Below are positions 26,145-36,367 of a stretch of DNA of 64,000 bases, in pieces. The position numbers and the translations under genes are program-made. Numbering within the stretch: position 1 is the stretch's first letter; each line of letters starts with the position of its first letter. Origin of the DNA: Chryseobacterium sp. YIM B08800 (lineage in GTDB: Bacteria > Bacteroidota > Bacteroidia > Flavobacteriales > Weeksellaceae); assembly GCF_026163565.1 (NCBI RefSeq), contig NZ_JAPDKN010000025.1, positions 1-64,000 of the forward strand, given 5' to 3'. Below the pieces are notes generated by a model that was given only the letters and a program-made list of their open reading frames with translations, ran no database searches and had not been told where the DNA came from.

Positions 26145-26465
26145 TCATGGATGTTTTCCATTAAATTTCTGTTTTCCGATCAAAAGCTCAAAAAACAGCT
26201 TAAAATCAGACAATAAAGACCAAAGTGGATATTTGAAAGTGGCAGGTTTATTTCTTTCAATAAAAGCGTGACTGAGCCAGGCAAAACCATATCCAAATAT
26301 CGGAATATACCATAAGAACCTTTCTTTACCGGTGTATATTACAAAACCGATGACGATAAATACAAATAAAATTCCAAGAAAATGAAAAATTCTTGTTCCT
26401 AATTTTTTGTGTTCACCGAGGTAAAACTCATAGAACTCATCGTATGTTTTTATTCTTTCAGACAT
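26145..26465 (-). CDS. DUF962/Mpo1-like membrane protein
   Basis: This 106-residue protein has the DUF962 pattern: YDEFYEFYLGEHKKLGTRIF with the conserved HKK..TR..HF.G segment, two or three membrane helices, and a later WLSHAFIERNKPATFKYPLW. In yeast Mpo1, a DUF962 protein, is an iron-dependent dioxygenase of 2-hydroxy fatty acids. The conserved histidines are kept here, so a similar oxygenase role is possible but inferred. Confidence 0.8.
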   Translation of the reverse strand: MSERIKTYDEFYEFYLGEHKKLGTRIFHFLGILFVFIVIGFVIYTGKERFLWYIPIFGYGFAWLSHAFIERNKPATFKYPLWSLLSDFKLFFELLIGKQKFNGKHP

Positions 26466-26555
26466 GGCATTATAGTTTAAAGTTCTTAAAGAACCTTAGC
26501 AATAATTTCGCCAATTATTTGTTACTCAAAGATGCTTAGTATTTTAGGTGTAATG

Positions 26556-27170
26556 TCAATAGTTTAAAGTTCCAATCATAAATGATTTTGAAGCGTTCAA
26601 AGCTTGAGATGTTTGCGCTAATTCTTTTACAACACCTTTATTTTTGATATAATTAGAATGAATAAAATAGGTGTCTTTGTTTTCTCGAGTAATAAACCCA
26701 GTATGAAAATCTAAACCGACAATATACACCTGATTTTTATTTTTGCTTAAAATATAGGTATCCAAATCTTGCCGTTTGCTGAAATATCTGATGTCTTTAC
26801 AAAGCTTTTTTATCATCACCGACGAAGCCTGTTGTGCTAAATAAGTTCTGTTAATATCAAAGCCAAAATCAGTCAACGTATTGGTTACAAAATATCCACA
26901 AGCAATTGTTCCTTTCTGTGGTTCCCTCGATGTTCCGTTAAACGACCATGGAGTAGTAGCCCAATAATTTGGAACATCATAATTGATAAATGTAAAAAGA
27001 TATTTTTTCTTATCTTCTTCAGATTTTTTGTTGATCAACACCAAAAACTCTTTGTACGGAATTTTATTTTCTTCTACATTTTCACTAATTGAATGATTGT
27101 CAGATTCAACTTTAGTTTTGTTGCATCCGATAATGACTAAAAATAGTAAACAGAAAAGATATTTCATCAA
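26556..27170 (-). CDS. Lipoprotein with a possible papain/NlpC-like fold
   Basis: This 204-residue protein has a lipoprotein signal (LFCLLFLVIIGC, cysteine at 16). The mature part has a GTIACGYFVTNTLTDFG segment and a later VGLDFHTGFIT. A cysteine at a helix start and a histidine in a later strand recall NlpC/P60 or CHAP-type peptidases, which cut cell-wall peptides. This is only a pattern match and the third catalytic residue is not assigned. It lies 4 nt downstream of the permease gene's stop region on the same strand, so co-transcription is likely. Confidence 0.6.
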   Translation of the reverse strand: MMKYLFCLLFLVIIGCNKTKVESDNHSISENVEENKIPYKEFLVLINKKSEEDKKKYLFTFINYDVPNYWATTPWSFNGTSREPQKGTIACGYFVTNTLTDFGFDINRTYLAQQASSVMIKKLCKDIRYFSKRQDLDTYILSKNKNQVYIVGLDFHTGFITRENKDTYFIHSNYIKNKGVVKELAQTSQALNASKSFMIGTLNY

Positions 27171-27174
27171 TCAA

Positions 27175-29037
27175 TTAGGCATTTCTCAGCTTGCTGTTTT
27201 TATATCCGTAACAGAAATAAATAACCAAGCCTACAGCAAACCAAATTCCGAAGTAGAACCAGTTTTCATGGCTCATTCCGGTAAGAAGATATAAGCAAGA
27301 GCTTAAACCAATCAATGGAATTAGAGATAGATTTTTAATGAAAGTAAGAATGCACAATAGTATATTAAGAATTATAAATACGAAAATTGCAATTCTAAAT
27401 TCAAGATAAGTATTATCTTTTATAACAATTTGATGTTTGTTTGAAAATGTTTTGAATGAATTTTCAATTGATTTTGAATTATCTTTAGTTTCATTTTTTA
27501 ATACAAAAAATGGTTCTTTTACATTTTTTTGAGAAGTAAGTAAATTGTTTTCAATTTCTTGGATGGTATATTTTTTACCATTTAAGAGTGTTTCTCCATT
27601 TTTGGTGATGACTACAGTATCTGGTTCTTCAAAAAACGTTGGTTGATAACTGTAAAACCCGACCAATCCACCAATAAAAATGATTGGGAAAATAATTTTT
27701 CCGTTAATATAAGGAAGGTGAAAACGTCCTTTAAGTTTTTCTTTTGGCGGAAGCATTAAAACCCCTGCGCAAACCAAGACAAACGCAAAAATAGTCCCAA
27801 TACTTGTAAAATCTAAGATAAAAGTTTTATCGGTGAAAATAATAGGAACACCTACTACAATACCGGTAACAATCGTTGCAAATGAAGGTGTTTTGTATTT
27901 TGGGTGAACATCCTGAAACTTTTTCGGCATCAATCCGTCACGGCTCATTGCGTACCAGATTCTCGGCTGTCCCATCTGGAAAACCAATAATACGGTAGTA
28001 ATTGCCACAATTGCTACGAAAGAAACTGTTAATTCCATCCAAGCAACGTTTGCATTTGTTTTTTCAAAGATGAATGATAGTGGATCTCCGATTCCGTCAA
28101 ATTTTCTGTAATCTACCATTCCGGTTAAGACTAAAGTCAGAGCAATATAAATAACGGTACAAAGAACCAAAGAAATAATCATTCCTTTTGGTAAGGTTTT
28201 TTGTGGGTCTTTTGTTTCTTCAGAAAGTACACTCAGTGCATCAAATCCTATGTATGCAAAGAAAACTCCTGAAACAGCGCTCATCACTCCGGCAAAACCA
28301 TTCGGCATAAATGAAGGATTTCCTGTTTCCAGACTTACTGGTGTCCAGTTTTCAGTATTAATGTATGAATATCCAACCAAAATAACCAAAACGATTACGG
28401 CAAGTTTTAATATAACTAAAGAATTGTTGAAGTTTTTGCTTTCTTTTACTCCACGGTAACACAGCCAGGTAATCAACCCGTTAATAACCAATGCAGGAAT
28501 ATCAACGATGAATTTTAAACTTCCCAATAAAGGAGCATTTACCCATGCGTTAATTAATTCTTTATTTTCAGAACCATTTTGAAAAGCTTTTTTAGCTTCG
28601 GTATAACTGCAAGTAAGATAATCAGGAATGTGCATTCCGAGACGTTCTAGAAAACTTGTGAAATAATCTGACCACGAAAAGGCAACGTAAATATTTCCGA
28701 AAGAATATTCCATAATCAAAGCCCAACCGATTACCCAAGCAATCAATTCACCAAAACTGGCGTAAGCATAGGTATAAGCAGAACCTGCCGTTGGAATTCT
28801 ACTTGCAAATTCAGCGTAGCACAAAGCAGTAAAACCGCAGGCAAAACCACAAATTAAATAAAGAAGAATCACACCGGGACCGCCTCTGAAAACGGCCTCG
28901 CCCAAACTACTGAAACTTCCTGCTCCAATAATGGCTGCAATACCAAAAAATACAATGTCCCAAGTTCCTAAAACCCTTAAAAGATTAGTGGATGTGTCTG
29001 TCTCTGAATAGGTTTTCCTTCTGAAAAGTTGATTCAT
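27175..29037 (-). CDS. APC-superfamily amino acid permease
   Basis: This 620-residue inner-membrane transporter has the APC-family start (LGTWDIVFFGIAAIIGAGSF) with the GAG substrate-loop motif, and about 12-14 membrane helices. It resembles the cationic amino acid transporter group (YfnA/CAT-like). An unusual hydrophilic insert of about 75 residues lies near residues 470-545, between two late helices, so this copy is longer than most. The amino acid carried is not determined. Confidence 0.88.
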   Translation of the reverse strand: MNQLFRRKTYSETDTSTNLLRVLGTWDIVFFGIAAIIGAGSFSSLGEAVFRGGPGVILLYLICGFACGFTALCYAEFASRIPTAGSAYTYAYASFGELIAWVIGWALIMEYSFGNIYVAFSWSDYFTSFLERLGMHIPDYLTCSYTEAKKAFQNGSENKELINAWVNAPLLGSLKFIVDIPALVINGLITWLCYRGVKESKNFNNSLVILKLAVIVLVILVGYSYINTENWTPVSLETGNPSFMPNGFAGVMSAVSGVFFAYIGFDALSVLSEETKDPQKTLPKGMIISLVLCTVIYIALTLVLTGMVDYRKFDGIGDPLSFIFEKTNANVAWMELTVSFVAIVAITTVLLVFQMGQPRIWYAMSRDGLMPKKFQDVHPKYKTPSFATIVTGIVVGVPIIFTDKTFILDFTSIGTIFAFVLVCAGVLMLPPKEKLKGRFHLPYINGKIIFPIIFIGGLVGFYSYQPTFFEEPDTVVITKNGETLLNGKKYTIQEIENNLLTSQKNVKEPFFVLKNETKDNSKSIENSFKTFSNKHQIVIKDNTYLEFRIAIFVFIILNILLCILTFIKNLSLIPLIGLSSCLYLLTGMSHENWFYFGIWFAVGLVIYFCYGYKNSKLRNA

Positions 29038-29288
29038 TCAATGTTTATATAAAGTTGAAAAAAACAAATGTAATTATTTCTGTGAAATAATTAAGATTTT
29101 CTTAATATTTCTTATATAAAAGTTAATTACTGCTAAAAAAGAATTGAGATACTAACAATGTGCAAAAAGACTTGTTTATACAATATCTTTTCGATATTTT
29201 CGTTGATGGATTGTGGATAACTCTTATCTGAAAATTAAAATATTTGGTCTTGTTTTTGAAGGCTTATCCAATTTAAAATTTGATATTA

Positions 29289-32255
29289 ATGAAATCAAAA
29301 AAAATACTTTTAGCGGCTGCTGTTTTCTATTTCGGAGTTTCCGAAGCGCAACAGTCTCAATACTTTACCCAAAAGGAAAACTATAGGTTTAACTTAGCTC
29401 AGAATCTTTATCAGACAAAAATATACAACGCTTCTCAATACGAATATGCCCGTCAGTATTTCTATAATCAGAATCTGGAGCAGTCGAAAAAAGAAGCTGC
29501 GCAGTTTTTTGATAATGTAATTGGAGTTATTCTTCAGAAAAATCATGCGGAAGACGGTTTGACGGCTTTCATGAAAGAATATCCTAATTCTGCGTACTTT
29601 GCACAGGCAAACTTACCTTTGGCAGATTATTATTTAGCTAAAAAAGATTTTAAGGAAGCTTTAAAAACTTTAAAGAAGGTTAATCAATATCAATTAACCA
29701 AAGAAGAAAATACACAATATATTCTGAAATTGGGGTATGCTAAATTTATGATGGGCGATTCTAAAGGTGCAATTGATGCATTGGAAGAAGCTCACAAAAC
29801 TGCTGATGAATCTCAAAAAGGCGACATTGCTTATATGTTGGGCCATTTGTATTATTCTAAAAGACAGAATGATCAGGCTTTCCAATATTTTGATTCTGTA
29901 AAAGATCAGCCTAAATATTCAAAATTGGTGCGTCCGTATTATGTGCAGATGTATTATAATGATAAAGATTATGATAAAGCAATTTCAGAAGGAAATGCTT
30001 TGTTGAATGAAGATATTTCAGATTCTTATAAAGCAGAAGTACACAAAATCATTGGTGAATCTTATTTCATGAAAAATGATTACAATTCCGCTTATCCACA
30101 TTTGAAAGACTATTTAAGTGTTCAGCAAAACCCATCTGAAAACGATTTGTATGAAATGGGGTTTGTAGCAGCACAGCTTAAAAAATATGACGAAGCCGTT
30201 TCTTATTACAACCAATTATTAAACAGTAATTCGGCTTTGGCTCAGAATGCTTATTATCAATTAGGAAATGCCTATTTGGCGGTTGACAAAAAGCAGGAAG
30301 CACTTTCTGCATTCCGTTCGTCTTATCAGATGGATTATGATGCAAGTGTAAAAAAACTGGCGCACGAACAATATGCAAAACTGAGTTACGACATTGGTAA
30401 TCCTTTTGAAAGCCCTACAACAGTTATTCAGAATTATATTGCTACCAATAATAACGATGCTAAAACTGCAGAAATGAGATCGCTTTTGGTGAAATCTTAT
30501 CTGTATTCCGGGAACTTTAAAGAAACTTTGAATGCGATTGACAAATTGCCAAACTCAAATCCTGAAATCGATAAAGTAGATCAGGAAGTTTCTTATCTTT
30601 TGGGAACGGAAGAATTCAATAAAGGGAATTTCGATGAAGCTGAAAAATATTTCCTTAGAAGTTTAGAATTCGATTTAAATAAAGAATTCCACAGCAGAGC
30701 TTTGTATTGGTTGGGGCAGGTTTATTACCAAAAAGGAAATTATCCTTCTGCAATCGTGCGTTACGAAAAACTAACGAACGAAACTTTCCCTGAAAAACAG
30801 CAGCTTCCTTACGATTTGGGATACGCTTATTTTAAATCTAAAAAATTCGATCAGGCAGAGCAATATTTTACACAATATTTAAAAAATCCGAAACCTGAGT
30901 TTAAAAATGATGCTGAACTTCGTTTAGCAGATATTAATTACGCCAACAACGATTTAGATCAGGCAATTGCGATTTACGATAAAAATAATGAAGATGCTAC
31001 AGACTATACTTTATATCAAAAAGCGTTGGCTTTAGGATTTAAAGACGACAATATTGCGAAAATTACCAACTTAAAATCATTAATTTCAAAATATCCTGCT
31101 TCAGAATACATCGATGATGCACAATATGAAATTGGAGTAGCTTATGCCGCTCAGAATGATTTTACCAATTCAAATGATTTCTTCGGAAAAGTAATTAAAT
31201 CTTCTTCAGATAAAGATTTGATAGCGAATGCATCAATTTATAGAGCGCAAAATTATATTGACCAAAACCAAAATGATAAAGCGTTATCTGAGTTAAAATC
31301 TCTTGGTGAGCAGTATAAAAATACAGCTTACGCACAGAAAATTGCTCAGGCTGCAAAACCGATTTTTACAAAAAATGGGGATGTTTCAGGTTACGCTGAT
31401 TTTGCAAGAAATATAGGTGTAAATATCGATGCATCTGAAATTGATGAAATCAACTTATCGACTGGAAAACAGTACTTCACGAAGAAAGATTATAAAAATG
31501 CAATCTCTTATTACGAGAAATATTTAACTCAAAATCCTACAGGAGAAGGTCTTTATCAGGCTAAATACGAGTTGGGTGAAAGTTATTACCAGACCAATAA
31601 TCCTACAAAATCATTATTAGTTCTTCAGGAAGTAGCAAATGTACAGAACGATTATCAGGATGATGCGGCAACTCGAGTTTCTCAAATTTATCTTGCTCAA
31701 GGAAATTCTGCTGAAGCTAAAAAGTATTTAGAAAATATTAAAAATTCATCAAACGTCAACGTTAAAAATTATGCTAATGTTGAGTTGATGAAAATGTATG
31801 CTGAGGAAAAGAATTTCTCGGAAGCTGAAAAATTAGCCAACGCTGTAATTGCCAACAATAAAAACTCTGCTGCAGTTATTGAAACAGCAAAAGTAATTAA
31901 GGCAAGAAGTCTGATGAATTCAGGGAAAGATAAAGACGCACAAACGGCTTATACAGTTCTTGAAAAATCTTCAAACACGGAAGTTGCAGCCGAAGCTTTC
32001 TATGCGAAAGCATTTTATCAAAACAAAGCGAAAGCTTATAAATCTTCCAATGAAACGATCTTTAAAATTGCCAACAATTACGCATCAGAAGATTATTGGG
32101 GAGCAAAAGCATTGGTTTTGATGGCGAAAAACTATATAGGTCTGAAAGATAATTATCAGGCGAGTTATACTTGCGACCAGATTATCTCAAACTATGCAGA
32201 TTTCCCTGAAATTGTTGCAGAAGCGAAGGAAGTTAAAAAGCAGATTAAAAAATAA
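29289..32255 (+). CDS. Large tetratricopeptide-repeat secreted protein
   Basis: This 988-residue protein has a signal peptide (ILLAAAVFYFGVSEAQ) and is filled with TPR-type helical pairs (for example YDEAVSYYNQLLNSNSALAQ and YKNAISYYEKYLTQNPTGEG). TPR arrays of this size usually act as scaffolds for protein complexes at the outer membrane. The next gene encodes a beta-barrel protein 82 nt downstream, and such TPR plus barrel pairs recur in Bacteroidota, so they may work together. The role is unknown. The ATG at 29289 gives the better signal peptide than the TTG at 29280. Confidence 0.85.
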   Translation: MKSKKILLAAAVFYFGVSEAQQSQYFTQKENYRFNLAQNLYQTKIYNASQYEYARQYFYNQNLEQSKKEAAQFFDNVIGVILQKNHAEDGLTAFMKEYPNSAYFAQANLPLADYYLAKKDFKEALKTLKKVNQYQLTKEENTQYILKLGYAKFMMGDSKGAIDALEEAHKTADESQKGDIAYMLGHLYYSKRQNDQAFQYFDSVKDQPKYSKLVRPYYVQMYYNDKDYDKAISEGNALLNEDISDSYKAEVHKIIGESYFMKNDYNSAYPHLKDYLSVQQNPSENDLYEMGFVAAQLKKYDEAVSYYNQLLNSNSALAQNAYYQLGNAYLAVDKKQEALSAFRSSYQMDYDASVKKLAHEQYAKLSYDIGNPFESPTTVIQNYIATNNNDAKTAEMRSLLVKSYLYSGNFKETLNAIDKLPNSNPEIDKVDQEVSYLLGTEEFNKGNFDEAEKYFLRSLEFDLNKEFHSRALYWLGQVYYQKGNYPSAIVRYEKLTNETFPEKQQLPYDLGYAYFKSKKFDQAEQYFTQYLKNPKPEFKNDAELRLADINYANNDLDQAIAIYDKNNEDATDYTLYQKALALGFKDDNIAKITNLKSLISKYPASEYIDDAQYEIGVAYAAQNDFTNSNDFFGKVIKSSSDKDLIANASIYRAQNYIDQNQNDKALSELKSLGEQYKNTAYAQKIAQAAKPIFTKNGDVSGYADFARNIGVNIDASEIDEINLSTGKQYFTKKDYKNAISYYEKYLTQNPTGEGLYQAKYELGESYYQTNNPTKSLLVLQEVANVQNDYQDDAATRVSQIYLAQGNSAEAKKYLENIKNSSNVNVKNYANVELMKMYAEEKNFSEAEKLANAVIANNKNSAAVIETAKVIKARSLMNSGKDKDAQTAYTVLEKSSNTEVAAEAFYAKAFYQNKAKAYKSSNETIFKIANNYASEDYWGAKALVLMAKNYIGLKDNYQASYTCDQIISNYADFPEIVAEAKEVKKQIKK

Positions 32256-32337
32256 AATGTACTGTCGTATTTATGTAAAATGTATTCATGTGATTTAATC
32301 ATTAATACTTTTTACTTTATACATTAATACAATATAT

Positions 32338-34107
32338 ATGAACAAGAAAATTCAAATACTATCTATATTATTTCTGGGGATTTCGTCTGTGGCGTTTTCT
32401 CAGATCAAAGAAGAAAAGCTGATTCTTAATAAGAAAAGAGAACCGGAAGTAAAGAAAATCGAGAAGAAGAAAACTTCTGTCGTAACAGAGAAAAATTATC
32501 CACCTGAAGAGAAGTCGGCAAATCCTGTAAAATATACGATCACTGATGTTCCCGCGGTTTCAGATTTTAAAACTTCTACGATTCAGGGTGAAGATGTAAC
32601 TCCAAAGTTTGACGGAACGGCTCAAAATAACTATTTCCAGCTAGGAATGGGGAATTACGGAAAAATTTTAGCCGATGCTAATATTTCTACAACGCTTGAA
32701 AATAAGCTGGAAGTCGGTGCAGATGTTCATGTTTTATCTACAAACGGACTGAAAAAAGTCTATCCTTGGGATTCTAAGCAAAGTTCGGCAACTTTAGGAG
32801 CTTTCTTAAATTCTTACGGGGAAAAAGGGAAAATCAATGTGAATGCTGAATATGGTTTAAATAACTATAATTATTATGGGATTTATGCGGTCAATCCTTC
32901 AGCTGATGTAGATTTACAACAAAAAGTCAATCAGTTTAAGGTAAATGGTTATTATGATTTTTATTCTAATGAAATTTTAAATGATGTAAGAGTAAAATCT
33001 TCATTTTTGAGTGACCATTTTGATGCAAAAGAAAATCAGGCTTCCATTTTAGCTAATCTTTCAAAACATGCTGTAAAGCTTTCAGACAATGGGATTGTAA
33101 TGAATGCTGATCTAGGATTAGGTTTGGAAACAGTAAAAACAGATTTTGCGTTATTAAACAAAAATTCTTCAACGTTTTTCAATGCAGATATTGCTCCGAA
33201 AGTAACCTTTGCAAAAGGTGAATCTTATCTAATGTTAGGTTCTTCATTTAACTTTTTAAATGCAAGAAATTCTAATTTGATTTTAGCGGAAGAATTAAAA
33301 AATAACAAAACGTATTGGTTTCCACAGGCTGAATTTCAGGTGGCTGCTTCTAAAGAATTCAAATTCTATGGTGGAGTAGATGGTGGTTTAAAACTAAATA
33401 CGTACGCTGAATTATTACAGGAAAATCCATTTTTGGTTTCAGACCAAATGTTGAGACCTACAGAAACGCAATATCATTTTTATGCAGGTTTGAGAGGTGA
33501 TATCGACGAAACTTTTAAATATGATGTTTCAGCAGGATTCGGAAAAATGAAAAATATTATGTTCTTCGGAGCCAATAATCTTTTCACTAATGAGTTTACT
33601 TTAGACAGACCTGGTTACGATTTTGCCAATACTTTCTCTACAATCTATGACGATGGAAATGTAAGTGATATTAAAGGTAGTTTACAGTATTTCCCATTAG
33701 AAAACCTGGTTGTAGATGTAGATGCAAGATTTTTAAAGTATGATTTAAAGAACTACGAAAATATTTACAACGTTCCTTTAGTTACAGGAAGCATCGGTGC
33801 AAAATATACAATGTTTGAGAAAAAATTGTCTTTAGGTTTTAAAGGAATTTTCGCAACAGACAGAACAACGAACTCGTATATGCTTGAAGGAGTGGGAACT
33901 CCGTCGTTGATTTTCCAGTCAACTGAAGATACCAATGATAAAGTTGGTGGTTATGCAGATTTAAACTTATCTGCGGAGTACAAAATTCACAAAAATTTCA
34001 GTATTTTCGCACTCGGAAACAATCTTCTAAGCTCAAAATACCAAACGTACAAAGGCTATAAAGTTCTTGGTGCGCAGGTTGTAGGAGGGGTGAAAATCAC
34101 GTTCTAA
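32338..34107 (+). CDS. TonB-receptor-like outer-membrane beta-barrel protein
   Basis: This 589-residue protein has a signal peptide (ILSILFLGISSVAFSQ), a lysine-rich linker of about 50 residues, and a long series of amphipathic strands ending with aromatic phenylalanine (VVGGVKITF), the usual outer-membrane targeting end. It looks like a TonB-dependent-receptor-type barrel without a plug domain. The N-terminal KK/EK-rich segment is unusual. It is co-directional with the TPR gene and probably shares its transcript. Confidence 0.78.
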   Translation: MNKKIQILSILFLGISSVAFSQIKEEKLILNKKREPEVKKIEKKKTSVVTEKNYPPEEKSANPVKYTITDVPAVSDFKTSTIQGEDVTPKFDGTAQNNYFQLGMGNYGKILADANISTTLENKLEVGADVHVLSTNGLKKVYPWDSKQSSATLGAFLNSYGEKGKINVNAEYGLNNYNYYGIYAVNPSADVDLQQKVNQFKVNGYYDFYSNEILNDVRVKSSFLSDHFDAKENQASILANLSKHAVKLSDNGIVMNADLGLGLETVKTDFALLNKNSSTFFNADIAPKVTFAKGESYLMLGSSFNFLNARNSNLILAEELKNNKTYWFPQAEFQVAASKEFKFYGGVDGGLKLNTYAELLQENPFLVSDQMLRPTETQYHFYAGLRGDIDETFKYDVSAGFGKMKNIMFFGANNLFTNEFTLDRPGYDFANTFSTIYDDGNVSDIKGSLQYFPLENLVVDVDARFLKYDLKNYENIYNVPLVTGSIGAKYTMFEKKLSLGFKGIFATDRTTNSYMLEGVGTPSLIFQSTEDTNDKVGGYADLNLSAEYKIHKNFSIFALGNNLLSSKYQTYKGYKVLGAQVVGGVKITF

Positions 34108-34116
34108 ATATAGATA

Positions 34117-34176
34117 ATGAGTAATTGGTAATGGGCAATATTTGCATTACTTATTATTAATTACTCATTACTTATA
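34117..34176. repeat. Inverted repeat AATGAGTAATT/AATTACTCATT
   Basis: AATGAGTAATT near 34117 and AATTACTCATT near 34159-34169 are perfect 11-nt inverted copies with more ATTAC/GTAAT words between. It lies between the barrel gene and tRNA-Arg and could act as a weak stop or be a dispersed palindrome. Confidence 0.5.
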
Positions 34177-34181
34177 AAACC

Positions 34182-34255
34182 GGCTTCGTAGTTCAACTGG
34201 ATAGAATGGCGGATTTCGGCTCCGTTGGTTGGGGGTTCGAATCCCTCCGAAGTCA
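34182..34255 (+). tRNA. tRNA-Arg (anticodon TCG)
   Basis: A 74-nt cloverleaf can be drawn. The acceptor stem GGCTTCG pairs with CGAAGTC with one G-T pair, the D-arm is GTTC/GAAT, the anticodon stem is GCGGA/TCCGT with loop TTTCGGC, and the T-arm is GGGGG/CCCTC with loop TTCGAAT. The loop positions 34-36 read TCG, giving arginine (CGN codons). The discriminator base is A, and CCA is not encoded. Confidence 0.92.
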
Positions 34256-34260
34256 CAAAA

Positions 34261-34297
34261 AAAACGGAAAAGCATTTTTTAGCTTTTCCGTTTTTTA
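34261..34297 (+). terminator. tRNA-Arg terminator
   Basis: AAAACGGAAAAGC pairs with GCTTTTCCGTTTT and is followed by T residues, 6 nt after the tRNA. It also faces the convergent gene. Confidence 0.85.
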
Positions 34298-34328
34298 TTT
34301 ATAAATCTGCTGTTTAGCATTCTTCCTT

Positions 34329-36041
34329 TTAGATTGTATTCAAAAATTCACTTAGATCTTCTTCTTTTGCCAATCCTATTTTTGATTTTACTTTAGCTTT
34401 ATAAACTCTTATACTTCCTACAGCAAATTTTTCAATAAGAGCAATTTCTTTTCCGGATAAATTTAGCTTAAAATACACGCATAGTTTTAATTCTTGATGG
34501 GTAAGAATCGGAAATCTTTCAGAAAGTTTATCCATGAATAACTTATTTTCCAGTGAACTTTCGTTAATAAGCTCATTGTCTTTTTTGTCAAGCTGTATTA
34601 AATTGTTTATTTTAAATTGAAGATCTCTTAAAATCTCTTCTGGTTCAACATTTTTGGTCTTCTTTATTTTTTTTAAATTTTCAAGAAATGCTTTTTGAGT
34701 TTCTGTTTTCAAATTAAGATTGAGGTGAAGATTTTTTACCTTTTCTTTTTGAAGTTGAAGATCTTTCTCAAGAATTTCTTTTGAGGTTTCAAATATTATT
34801 TTCTCTTTTTCTACAAGCTCTTCTTTTTTCTTTTTTCGCATTCTTAAAACGATTATAAACGCAATAAAAACAGCTATTACAAAGGCTAAGAAAAAAACAA
34901 GAAGTATATTTTTTTTCTTTTCATCCTCTTTGTCTTTATTGATTTCTTTAATGATGTAGCTGTCGATAGTATCTACTGTTTTGCTTAATTCTATTTGAGA
35001 TAGACGGTCTTGTTCCTCATTCAATTCCGCCAATTTCATTGAAATACCTTTAAAATCTTTGAAATTATCATTTCTTAAATAATAATCTTTGATCAGTTTA
35101 GTCAATAAAATTTTATCATCTACTTTTTTCAGTTTGGGTTCAATAATTTTGAGAGATTCAACAATTTCAGCTTCATCAGTTCTTTTCCCTGTGATATCGT
35201 AAATCTTCAAAATATCTCTGGCTGCGAAAAGCGCCATTCTGTTATTCCCGTTTTTAAAAGAGAATTTCCATTTTTCTAAAAATAATTTCTCAGAAATGTC
35301 ATATTTTTTCAAATCTAAATAATATTGAGCTAAACTTCCCTTCATAAAGTGAATAAATACTTTTTGCTCATTATTTATTTTCTTTTGCTCTGTTAATAAC
35401 CGTATCCCTTCATTTGTTTCTTTAATGGCCAGATTTAATTTTCCCATTTTTGCATAACACATTCCGAAGTTATTATGCATTGATGCAACATAAAGCAACT
35501 CTTTCTTTTTATCATAAGTATTGAGTGCTTTCTTAAAAAATATAAATGCATTTTGATAATCTCCTTTGTTATAGAGAAGCCTTCCTTTAAAATGGTATAA
35601 ATGAGGTAAATAATATTTGTTTCCTATCTTTTCATTTGCTGCTATGGCGTCATTAATATGACTCATAGACCATTCGGGAGAGCTAATTTCAAACTGAGTT
35701 GCCAGATTATAGTTGCAGGCAATGGAAACGTATTTATATTTTCCGTTATTAAGTCTTAAAAGATCATATACAAGCGGAATTTGTTCGTTTCTTTTTTCTG
35801 CGTGATAAAGTATATTTACAAATTTACTGCTTATTAGATAAAGCTTTTTGTTGCTTTCATTATATTTCTGTAATTCTTCGTTATAGAAATTTTTAATAAT
35901 AATATCACGATCTTCTTTTTGCTTATAAAGAGTTTTGTCTATTTTCTTATGTAATTCATCAAAATATTCATCTCCTTTCGATGAATTACAGGAAATAAAT
36001 AAAAAGCTAAAGAATAAAGAATAGAGTAAATATTTAATCAT
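34329..36041 (-). CDS. Membrane-anchored TPR/LuxR-type regulator
   Basis: This 570-residue protein starts with a lipoprotein-like signal (LFFSFLFISCNSS), followed by TPR helices to about residue 370 and a single membrane span (ILLVFFLAFVIAVFIAFIIV, near 385-405). A cytoplasmic coiled coil rich in K and E comes next, and then a C-terminal LuxR-type helix-turn-helix (about 510-565, LTHQELKLCVYFKLNLSGKE). This layout (periplasmic TPR sensor, span, HTH) is common in Bacteroidota. It lies divergent from the small HTH genes and the peptide locus, which it could regulate; that is inference. Confidence 0.82.
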   Translation of the reverse strand: MIKYLLYSLFFSFLFISCNSSKGDEYFDELHKKIDKTLYKQKEDRDIIIKNFYNEELQKYNESNKKLYLISSKFVNILYHAEKRNEQIPLVYDLLRLNNGKYKYVSIACNYNLATQFEISSPEWSMSHINDAIAANEKIGNKYYLPHLYHFKGRLLYNKGDYQNAFIFFKKALNTYDKKKELLYVASMHNNFGMCYAKMGKLNLAIKETNEGIRLLTEQKKINNEQKVFIHFMKGSLAQYYLDLKKYDISEKLFLEKWKFSFKNGNNRMALFAARDILKIYDITGKRTDEAEIVESLKIIEPKLKKVDDKILLTKLIKDYYLRNDNFKDFKGISMKLAELNEEQDRLSQIELSKTVDTIDSYIIKEINKDKEDEKKKNILLVFFLAFVIAVFIAFIIVLRMRKKKKEELVEKEKIIFETSKEILEKDLQLQKEKVKNLHLNLNLKTETQKAFLENLKKIKKTKNVEPEEILRDLQFKINNLIQLDKKDNELINESSLENKLFMDKLSERFPILTHQELKLCVYFKLNLSGKEIALIEKFAVGSIRVYKAKVKSKIGLAKEEDLSEFLNTI

Positions 36042-36367
36042 TTATGGTAAATGTCTTTATAATGGCAATATCAGTATATTTTTTTTATTTATCAAATTAT
36101 AAAAAATATTAAAAAAATATTTTTTAAGAAATTAATGCTTTGTAAAATGTAAATTATTTATTTTCAAGTATTTATTTGTTTAAAATTAACATTTTTTTTT
36201 AACATTTCAATTTTTATTAATATTAATTAATCATTCTTTTCTTATTAATTAAATCTGCTCGATGTAAATTCGTTTCTATACAGTTTGAAAAAAATAAAGA
36301 TTTATTTAAAAAAAAGTTAAAAACAGCAATTTAATAATATTTATGAATCATTTCATTGTAAGGAACA
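36042..36367. other. AT-rich intergenic region between divergent regulators
   Basis: The 326 nt contain long A and T runs and no reading frame of note. It holds the promoters of the two divergent regulator genes, but I cannot mark a convincing TAnnTTTG box. Confidence 0.4.
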
